DNA from: CAYLLN01 sp036496265
GTDB lineage: Bacteria; Planctomycetota; Planctomycetia; Pirellulales; Pirellulaceae
Assembly: GCA_036496265.1 (NCBI GenBank)
Contig: DASXLL010000162.1
Span: 1 to 64,000, forward strand
DNA length: 64,000 bases
Reading direction: 5' to 3'
Part shown: one piece after another, positions 58,348 through 64,000 of the stretch
Position numbering within the stretch: position 1 is the stretch's first letter
Layout of the letters: every line of letters starts with the position of its first letter
Notes under the pieces: generated by a model
The model's database searches: none
Seen by the model: only the letters and a program-made list of their open reading frames with translations
Told to the model about the DNA's origin: nothing
Made by a program: the position numbers and the translations under genes

Positions 58348-58959
58348 TGGTTCAAACGTGCAACAGTTATGCCCATCAAGCCGGCAATCGCTCAGCCGCA
58401 CGCTCGTGCCGAGCAACTCGGAAACCATCATTCGCTCCAACGAGCAAACGCTGCGGTCTTGTTCCGCCAAATCAGGATACGGACAAGCGGTCGCGCGCAA
58501 TAGGGGCAGTTCGCGTGATCGATCCACTTCAAACGGGATTTGCCGCTGCCGAAACAACTCCGCCAGCGATTCCATCCGCTCATCCAACGATGAACCACGA
58601 ATCTGGCCGTCGTACATCCCAGACAATCGGCCGCTCAGACGCTGCAATAGTCCGCGGCGAATTTCCGGGTCTTTGATCTCCCGAACCTCGTGCCACAACG
58701 CCATCGCCAAATCGGCAAAATTCGAACCGGCTCTCCGCCGACCCTTATCGGTCAGAGCATATCGATGGGCCGGCCGCCCGCGCTCCAGGCGCTGCGCGTG
58801 CCGCTCAATATCGTGTCGGGCCAGCAATCGCACCAATCGCTGCCGCACAGCGGTCGCCGTAACCTTCATTTCCGCCCGGAGTTCCGCGATGCTCATCGGA
58901 CCGTTGCTGCGCAAGAGGTCGAGCAGCGCTTCGTCTGATGTGGCAACGGGAGCAGGCAT
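58300..58959 (-). CDS. SufR-like iron-sulfur transcriptional regulator
   Basis: 219 aa. N-terminal winged helix (MSIAELRAEMKVTATAVRQR, GRPAHRYALTDKGRR) of the DeoR/ArsR-like SufR family. C-terminal cysteines Cys159, Cys172 (C-x12-C), Cys192, Cys199 and Cys200 could bind an [Fe-S] cluster. In cyanobacteria and mycobacteria SufR represses the suf operon. Here it is the first gene of the cluster and in front of nuoB. The last about 14 residues (RPAGSAGPTTPINL) come from repeat C. Confidence 0.85.
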   Translation of the reverse strand: MPAPVATSDEALLDLLRSNGPMSIAELRAEMKVTATAVRQRLVRLLARHDIERHAQRLERGRPAHRYALTDKGRRRAGSNFADLAMALWHEVREIKDPEIRRGLLQRLSGRLSGMYDGQIRGSSLDERMESLAELFRQRQIPFEVDRSRELPLLRATACPYPDLAEQDRSVCSLERMMVSELLGTSVRLSDCRLDGHNCCTFEPVRPAGSAGPTTPINL

Positions 58960-59135
58960 GAATCACCGCCGATGGCTTCGCTTACTACTTAAATCCTAAG
59001 CGATCCAGACTATTTGACAAGCATCTATGTCAAAAATAGCATTTCGCAAAGCGATGCTCGATAAATCCAGGCTGGCAAGAGACTTAGGACGATAAACACC
59101 AAGTCCGCCGCGTGCCAATCTCGTGAAGCGCGAAA

Positions 59136-60905
59136 TTACCCCGCGATATTCGACTGTGGGCCGGACGTCGGCGGCTCCAAATGCTTCAGCTGCTCGCGCA
59201 GATTCTTACCCTGGGTGCTGTGGTGCATGCCATAGCAGAAGTAAATCATCAAACCGATGGCAAGCCAGCCGAAAAGCCTCAGCCAGTTCGCGGCGGGAAG
59301 CGAAAGCATCAGCAAGAGGCAACTCAAAATCCCAGCGATTGGAACCATCGGGACTAGCGGACACCGAAACGGTCGCGGCGCACCGGGATTTACCACCCGC
59401 ATCACGATGACCGCGGCGCAGACAATGACAAAAGCGAACAGCGTCCCAATATTCGTCAAATGCAGCAGCGCATCGATCGGCAAAAACGCCGTCATCACCG
59501 CCACGCACAGCCCGATCAAAATCGTGCTGATCCACGGCGTCTTGAATGTCGGATGAACGCTCGCAAACACCTTCTTCGGAACCAAACCGTCGCGGGCCAT
59601 CGCCAGGAACACGCGGGGAGCGCTGAGCAACATCACCAGCAAAACGGAAGTAATGCCCGCCACGCCGGCAATAGCAATGACAAACTCAGCCCAATACAAT
59701 CCGACCCGCCGAAACGCGTCCGACACTCCGGCGTCCTTGCTCAACTCCTTGTAAGGCACCATGCCGGTCAGCACTGCCACGACGCCGATGTAAAGCACCG
59801 TGCAAATGATGAGCGAAGCGATGATCCCGATCGGAACGTCGCGTTGGGGATTCGTCGCCTCCTCGGCTTGCGTGGAAACAGCATCAAAGCCGATGTAGGC
59901 GAAGAAGATAATAGCCGCGCCGGCCAACACTCCCACCGGCGTGCCCTCCGGTCCTGGCGTGCCTAGCACCGGAATGCCAAAGATGCTGACGCCCGTCCAG
60001 CCATAGGGCGCGAAATCACGCGTCCAATTCTCCGGAGTGACATAAAACGCGCCGACGATGATCACAAACAGCACAGCCGCCACCTTGATAGCCACCATGA
60101 CGGCGTTGAACCCAGCGCTTTCCTGAATCCCTTTTACTAACACGATTGTCACCGCCGTAACAACCAAGATTGCCAGCAAGTTCACCCGCGCGGGCAACAA
60201 GTCGGTGAGGCTCGATTCAACCACCTTATCGCCCACACTGCCCGCTACCACGACCCGGCCCTCTTCCTTCACCGGATCGACGCTCGCGCCGGCGCGCGCG
60301 GCCCGCACCCAGAAAAGCCCCTCGGCTGGCTTGATCTCGCCGCCAGGCCACAGCGCCTCTTTTTCGTTGAGATACTTCTGCGTGACCTCATGCCCATCGA
60401 GCTTGGCGATGGAATTCGGCAGGATGTGCCCCTGGTCATACTTTTGAGGCGCGCCACACAGCGCCATCGGCAACACCACTCCCAGCTTGAGGAGCACGCT
60501 TTGCGAATAACTCGACCAGCCGTTGGCCACCGTCGCGGCCGCGACGGCATATTCGAGGACAAGGTCCCAGCCGATGATCCAGGCGAAGAGTTCGCCGAGC
60601 GTGGCATACGCGTAGGTATACGCACTGCCCGCCACCGGCGCCATCGAGGCAAATTCGGCATAGCACAAGGCGGCAAAAATGCACGTCACACCAGCGACCA
60701 AATAGGAAACCATCAGCGCCGGCCCAGCCACATCTTTCGCCGCCGCGCCCGTCGCCACAAAGATGCCCGCCCCGATCACAGCCCCAATTCCCAGCGCCGT
60801 CAGGCTCACCGGTCCCAGCGCCCGCTTCAATCGTCCTTCGCCGCCTTCCATTTCCGCCAGAATCGTATCAAGCGATTTGCGGGCGAGCATCTGGCGCAGC
60901 GACAT
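59136..60905 (-). CDS. Amino acid permease (APC superfamily)
   Basis: 589 aa from ATG 60905. GPVSLTALGIGAVIGAGIFV is the APC signature, and AGSAYTYAYATLGELFAWII and FFAYIGFDAVSTQAEEATNP also match cationic amino acid transporters (CAT/YfnA). About 12-14 spans. A soluble insert of about 90 residues (HILPNSIAKLDGHEVTQKYL and onwards) is unusual in length. The substrate cannot be read. Confidence 0.9.
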   Translation of the reverse strand: MSLRQMLARKSLDTILAEMEGGEGRLKRALGPVSLTALGIGAVIGAGIFVATGAAAKDVAGPALMVSYLVAGVTCIFAALCYAEFASMAPVAGSAYTYAYATLGELFAWIIGWDLVLEYAVAAATVANGWSSYSQSVLLKLGVVLPMALCGAPQKYDQGHILPNSIAKLDGHEVTQKYLNEKEALWPGGEIKPAEGLFWVRAARAGASVDPVKEEGRVVVAGSVGDKVVESSLTDLLPARVNLLAILVVTAVTIVLVKGIQESAGFNAVMVAIKVAAVLFVIIVGAFYVTPENWTRDFAPYGWTGVSIFGIPVLGTPGPEGTPVGVLAGAAIIFFAYIGFDAVSTQAEEATNPQRDVPIGIIASLIICTVLYIGVVAVLTGMVPYKELSKDAGVSDAFRRVGLYWAEFVIAIAGVAGITSVLLVMLLSAPRVFLAMARDGLVPKKVFASVHPTFKTPWISTILIGLCVAVMTAFLPIDALLHLTNIGTLFAFVIVCAAVIVMRVVNPGAPRPFRCPLVPMVPIAGILSCLLLMLSLPAANWLRLFGWLAIGLMIYFCYGMHHSTQGKNLREQLKHLEPPTSGPQSNIAG

Positions 60906-61060
60906 TCGAACACTCCGGAGGCGGTTTGATTGGCAGCAGGCAAAATCAGTGGAAAAACGCGACGTTAAGTATGTTCGGCTGAGAATTAGCGTCAAGCGGA
61001 AAATGCCGCTCTGCCAGGGCTCGATTGACTCCAAGCGATCGAAGTAGCTAGTCTGAAATC

Positions 61061-61288
61061 ATGCTGAGCATTGACCATAGTCCGATTCAATCGAGTCCAG
61101 GGTTGATGGGCGGGACGCTCGTGTTCCGCGGCACCCGCGTGCCGGCGCAAACTCTCCTGGACTATCTCAACGACGGCTACTCGTTATCGCAGTTCCTTGA
61201 GTATTTTCCGTCGGTCGAGCGACAAGACGCAGAAGAGTTCTTGCGCTTGTTGAAGGAGAGCTCGAACGATGATGCGCATCCTGCTTGA
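61061..61288 (+). CDS. DUF433 family antitoxin
   Basis: 75 aa. GLMGGTLVFRGTRVPAQTLL and GYSLSQFLEYFPSVERQDAE are the DUF433 signature (HTH fold, VapB-like). It normally pairs with a DUF5615 PIN-like toxin downstream; here the toxin start overlaps its end but is truncated. Confidence 0.88.
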   Translation: MLSIDHSPIQSSPGLMGGTLVFRGTRVPAQTLLDYLNDGYSLSQFLEYFPSVERQDAEEFLRLLKESSNDDAHPA

Positions 61289-61403
61289 TGAGAATTTGGG
61301 ACCTAAGGACAGAGAATTAAATAACATCCCTAACTTCGTCGGCGACCCGGCCAAATTTTCTCTGGCTGTGCTGCACGGAATGAACAGGAGGAAACAGAGT
61401 TAA
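61272..61403 (+). pseudogene. Disrupted DUF5615 PIN-like toxin
   Basis: The frame starts MRILLDENL, the canonical N-terminus of DUF5615 toxins, overlapping the DUF433 gene by 17 nt. After nine or ten codons it enters the palindromic element at 61307-61550 and ends at TAA 61401-61403, 43 codons in all. Without the rest of the PIN-like fold it cannot be active. Confidence 0.7.
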
Positions 61404-61550
61404 CAGAGTGGCAATTCACCAGAAGCAAGCAAAGGAAGCAAAGAGGACGCGCTCTTCCGTTTCGCTTTGCTGCCTTTGCTGCCTTCTGTTCCCTCTCCGT
61501 TGCCTCAGTTGCCTCTTGTTCAAAACGAGAAGTTCGGGAGGTTATTAAAT
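61307..61550. repeat. Palindromic insertion of about 240 bp
   Basis: Terminal inverted repeats TTAAATAACATCCCTAACTT (left) and AAGTTCGGGAGGTTATTAAA (right) are imperfect. Inside, GAACAGGAGGAAACAGAG pairs with CTCTTGTTC and TTCTGTTCCCTCTCCG words. No transposase. MITE-like, inserted in a toxin gene. Confidence 0.65.
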
Positions 61551-61558
61551 CCTAGATC

Positions 61559-62590
61559 CTAAGCATCGCGCGGAAAGTGCTTTTCGACGACATCGAGAAA
61601 ATCCGCGCGATTCGCGACTCGTGCTACGTGTGTCCGGAAGAATCTCGCGCCGTATTTGCCTTGGGCATAGTTGCAGCCGAATTTGCGCATCAGCAGCGTG
61701 CCTTTTTCTTCGCCAAAGCGCTGGCAGCACAGCTCATAGTGCCACAACATGCACTGTTTTTGCTCTTCCAGCGTCGGCTCCGGCGGAATCGGCTCGCCGC
61801 GGAGGGCCGCTGCGGCTTGGGCGAACAGCCACGGGCGGCCGAGCGAGGCGCGGGCGATCATCACGCCATCGACGTTGTAGCGCCGAAACGCTTCGACGAC
61901 CTTTTCGGCCGAGTCAAGATCGCCGTTCCCGATCAGCGGGATGTGTTTCAGATGCTGCTTGATTTCCGCAATGCGATTCCAGTCGGCGGTGCCTTTGAAG
62001 AAGTCGGCTGCGACGCGGCCATGGACCGTTAATGCGGCTGCACCGGCGGATTCAACCGCTTGAGCCACGTCGAACGCGGTAATCTTGTCGCGGGAGCAGC
62101 CCAGGCGGATTTTCGCAGTCACAGGCGTCGGGCCGCAGGCTTCGACGACGCGCGAGACGATCGAGTGAATGCGGTCGGGGAATGTCAGCAGATAGGAGCC
62201 GCTATGGGCTTTTTCGGTGACGTCGCGGACGGGGCAGCCGAAGTTGATATCGACAACGCTGACTTTGTATTCGTTTGCCAGCCGCTGGCCGACTTTGGCG
62301 AGCGTTTCGGGATCATTGTCCCACATTTGCACGGCCAACGGCCGCGGTTCTTCCTTCACTCCCCACAGGCGCTCAGGATGCTCGGCTTCATTTTGATCCA
62401 TCCACACGAAGCCGCGAGCCGAAACCATTTCGGTGGCCAGCAGACCCGCACCACCGAATTCGCGAACAATCTGCCGAAACGCAAAATTGGTGAACCCCGC
62501 CATCGGAGCCTGCAAGATCGGCGGATCGACGAGCAGCGGGCCGATGTAGAGCGGCTTGATCTGCGGCAGTGGTTCGGCGAGGAGCATCAT
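61559..62590 (-). CDS. dusB: tRNA-dihydrouridine synthase
   Basis: 343 aa from ATG 62590. FMN-dependent reduction of uridine in tRNA D-loops. ILQAPMAGFTNFAFRQIVRE, VDINFGCPVRDVTEKAHSGS, TVHGRVAADFFKGTADWNRI and GNGDLDSAEKVVEAFRRYNV-DGVMIARASLGRPWLF are the Dus core. The catalytic Cys follows the usual position in AHSGS-like loop only loosely, so which Dus subfamily is uncertain. Upstream frame to 62719 is repeat DNA. Confidence 0.92.
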   Translation of the reverse strand: MMLLAEPLPQIKPLYIGPLLVDPPILQAPMAGFTNFAFRQIVREFGGAGLLATEMVSARGFVWMDQNEAEHPERLWGVKEEPRPLAVQMWDNDPETLAKVGQRLANEYKVSVVDINFGCPVRDVTEKAHSGSYLLTFPDRIHSIVSRVVEACGPTPVTAKIRLGCSRDKITAFDVAQAVESAGAAALTVHGRVAADFFKGTADWNRIAEIKQHLKHIPLIGNGDLDSAEKVVEAFRRYNVDGVMIARASLGRPWLFAQAAAALRGEPIPPEPTLEEQKQCMLWHYELCCQRFGEEKGTLLMRKFGCNYAQGKYGARFFRTHVARVANRADFLDVVEKHFPRDA

Positions 62591-62624
62591 TGAAGTCTGC
62601 AATGTGGCCAGGGTCGCGCCAAGT

Positions 62625-62738
62625 GGAAATGACCAATGACCAAGCACCAATGACCAATTAAATATCGAATGCCGAAGCACGAATGTCCAATAACTGGTTA
62701 TCCATTGGTCATTGGTCATTGGTCATTGGTCATTCTGG
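62625..62738. repeat. ATTGGTCATTGGTCATT-type palindrome
   Basis: ATGACCAATGACCAAGCACC on the left, TTGGTCATTGGTCATTGGTC on the right. It supplies the final codons and stop of the metallophosphatase (62723-62725) and lies just before dusB. Confidence 0.8.
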
Positions 62739-63385
62739 CGCAGCCGGCTGTTCCGATCCGCCTGCCAAACTGTCCCGCTACCGACGTCCATTGCCGTGAG
62801 CCACCCGCCGCCGTGGCAGAAAGTATCGAGGCAGATGATATGGCCCAGGTTGAGGACCTCACAGCTTTTTTGCGCCGTATGGCCAACAATCGCGATTTTG
62901 CCGTTTTGGTGCGGCGGAGGCACGTGAAAGTGCAAGTGCTCCCAGAACAGCAAATAGTCGGGCTGAGAATCCAGCCGCACGCTGGCGGCGTAGTTGGCGT
63001 GGACGAAAAAATGCGTTGGCGTTTCGTAGTAGCGGCGGCAGCGGCGGATGAACTCCCAGTGCTCTGGCGGAATGTTTTCCAGGCGGCCGTCGTAGCTGCG
63101 AACCGTTGCGGCACCCCCGACCGTCAGCCAGGATTCCATTGCGAGCGGATTTTCGGCCGCTTCCAGCAGCATCAACTCGTGATTGCCGAGAAGCGGCACG
63201 ACGCAACAGCGAGTTTCGAGTTCTAAAACAAATTCCAGCACGCCCCGGCTGTCGGGCCCGCGATCGACAAAATCGCCGAGAAAGACGAGCGTGTCGTCGG
63301 CAGTTGGCTGAATCGCCTCAACAATCGCCCGGAGTGCCTGGGAGCAGCCGTGAATGTCGCCAATGGCAATCGTGCGAGCGGGCAT
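62723..63385 (-). CDS. Metallophosphatase (PP2A/ApaH-like)
   Basis: 220 aa. TIAIGDIHGCSQAL, LVFLGDFVDRGPDSRGVLEF and LLGNHELMLLEA are the three metal-binding motifs of calcineurin-like phosphatases. HTAQKSCEVLNLGHIICLDT-FCH near the C-terminus provides the last His. Likely a serine/threonine protein phosphatase or diadenosine tetraphosphatase. The terminal QNDQ and stop come from the adjacent repeat. Confidence 0.9.
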   Translation of the reverse strand: MPARTIAIGDIHGCSQALRAIVEAIQPTADDTLVFLGDFVDRGPDSRGVLEFVLELETRCCVVPLLGNHELMLLEAAENPLAMESWLTVGGAATVRSYDGRLENIPPEHWEFIRRCRRYYETPTHFFVHANYAASVRLDSQPDYLLFWEHLHFHVPPPHQNGKIAIVGHTAQKSCEVLNLGHIICLDTFCHGGGWLTAMDVGSGTVWQADRNSRLRQNDQ

Positions 63386-63460
63386 TTAGCTACGAGTTTT
63401 CGCTGGCAGTTCGACCGTCTGGCGAGGCAGCGGATAAGGCGATAGGTTTGTCGTTGACCC

Positions 63461-63514
63461 GTGGGGCAGGCATCTTGCCTGCCGTTCTCTCAAGGCAGGC
63501 CAGAAGCCTGTCCG
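63461..63514. repeat. Family B hairpin pair before the peptidase gene
   Basis: GTGGGGCAGGCATCTTGCCT and AAGGCAGGCCAGAAGCCTGT. It ends 6 nt before ATG 63521, as the copy at 22709 ends 10 nt before ATG 22776. Confidence 0.85.
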
Positions 63515-63520
63515 ACATTT

Positions 63521-64000
63521 ATGACCGATCTTGATTATAACGCAGCCGCCTCACACGGCCGGCAGAAGCGATTACTGGCCGAGATGCAGGCCCTGCGGCT
63601 TGACCTGGTCATCGTCCAGCAGACCGAGCATGTCCAGTGGCTCACAGGCGCTCGCTATCCGTGGACAATGTCGCCGTTCGCCGCGCTGCGTAGTGACGGC
63701 CATTTAACGCTAGTCGCCCCGCAGAAGCCAGTGCTCGAGGCCGCCGCCGATGAAGTGGTTCATTATGAGGCGCAGTGGCACAGCACATTGCGGAACGACC
63801 AGCGGCAGGCGTCAAGTGTCGAGCTTTTGAAGGCGCTCAGCGACAAGGCAGGGATCAAGCGGCTGGGTGTCGAATTTTCCTGCTTCACGTCGCATCTAGC
63901 CGCCTTGCCCGGCGAGCGCGTCGATATCGAGCCGACGATTTATCGGCTGCGGCGAAAAAAAGACCCCGATGAATTGGCCCGCATCAAGAAGGCGATTGCT
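63521..64000 (+). CDS. M24 family Xaa-Pro peptidase-like protein (partial)
   Basis: The first 160 codons; it runs off the window without a stop. MTDLDYNAAASHGRQKRLLA, LDLVIVQQTEHVQWLTGARY and EPTIYRLRRKKDPDELARIK fit the creatinase N-terminal domain. The catalytic pita-bread domain lies outside the window. No ribosome site is clear because the family B repeat ends 6 nt upstream. Confidence 0.8.
   Translation, partial: MTDLDYNAAASHGRQKRLLAEMQALRLDLVIVQQTEHVQWLTGARYPWTMSPFAALRSDGHLTLVAPQKPVLEAAADEVVHYEAQWHSTLRNDQRQASSVELLKALSDKAGIKRLGVEFSCFTSHLAALPGERVDIEPTIYRLRRKKDPDELARIKKAIA

Noticed and set aside
62625..62738. CRISPR-like look of repeated GGTCATT words
   Set aside because: Units are 8 bp, contiguous and without unique spacers, and no cas genes are nearby.
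1..64000. tRNA and rRNA genes
   Set aside because: No stretch with a convincing T-loop, acceptor stem and anticodon arm, or with conserved rRNA sequence, was noticed by eye. A tRNAscan-type search could still find one.

Overview
The window reads as chromosome of a planctomycete (phylum Planctomycetota, probably a Pirellulales-type lineage). It is GC-rich and densely coding on both strands. The family content points there: two DUF1501 Tat-exported proteins, one DUF1549/DUF1553 protein, DUF1559 pseudopilin-like proteins, a PVC-type CxxCH haem protein, a dockerin/EF-hand surface protein with the N-terminal LESRCLLAG motif, secreted PQQ-type beta-propellers, and the tetrahydromethanopterin-linked C1 genes mtdB and fae. 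This assignment is an inference from gene families; no rRNA or tRNA gene was found to anchor it.

Layout. 0-5 kb: surface protein, YceI, a membrane protein, then hpf, PTS IIA and HPr in a row. 5-9.3 kb: RNase G/E, a nucleotidyltransferase pair, lone nuoI, DUF2203. 9.3-15 kb: mtdB and fae (formaldehyde handling) interleaved with DUF1559 genes. 15-18.4 kb: two transglutaminase-like paralogues around a PepSY-like protein, and a small lipoprotein. 18.6-25.4 kb: alpha/beta hydrolase, fumarylacetoacetate hydrolase family, DUF1501, two unknowns, nadA. 25.4-33 kb: Ala-rich repeat protein, two divergent beta-propellers, a 930-aa haem protein. 33-39 kb: POTRA protein, lipoprotein, XerC/D-type recombinase. 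39-44 kb: asnB, glgC, a truncated nucleotidyltransferase with a small companion, pgpA. 44-47.4 kb: DUF1501 and DUF1549/1553. 48-52 kb: diacylglycerol kinase-like, UPF0175-type, kdsA, a large lipoprotein. 52-59 kb: an Fe-S assembly cluster, all on the minus strand: SufR-like regulator, nuoB, sufC, sufB, sufD, a RelE/ParE gene with an unusual partner, and a Rieske-DUF59 fusion. 59-64 kb: amino-acid permease, DUF433 antitoxin with a disrupted toxin, dusB, a metallophosphatase, and the start of an M24 peptidase that runs off the end.

The most unusual property is the density of dispersed palindromic repeats. At least eight recognisable sequence families occur in gaps, directly before start codons and at gene ends, where several supply the stop codon. 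Some lie in frame inside otherwise conserved proteins (SufD, XerC/D, the haem protein, a hydrolase) or form the termini of others (AsnB, PgpA, the SufR-like regulator, a phosphatase). This resembles the protein-invading palindromic elements of Rickettsia but with unrelated sequences. Other points of interest are nuoB inside the suf cluster, a toxin-antitoxin-like pair in the same cluster, a transglutaminase paralogue whose catalytic Cys is Arg, and a toxin gene cut by a palindromic element.
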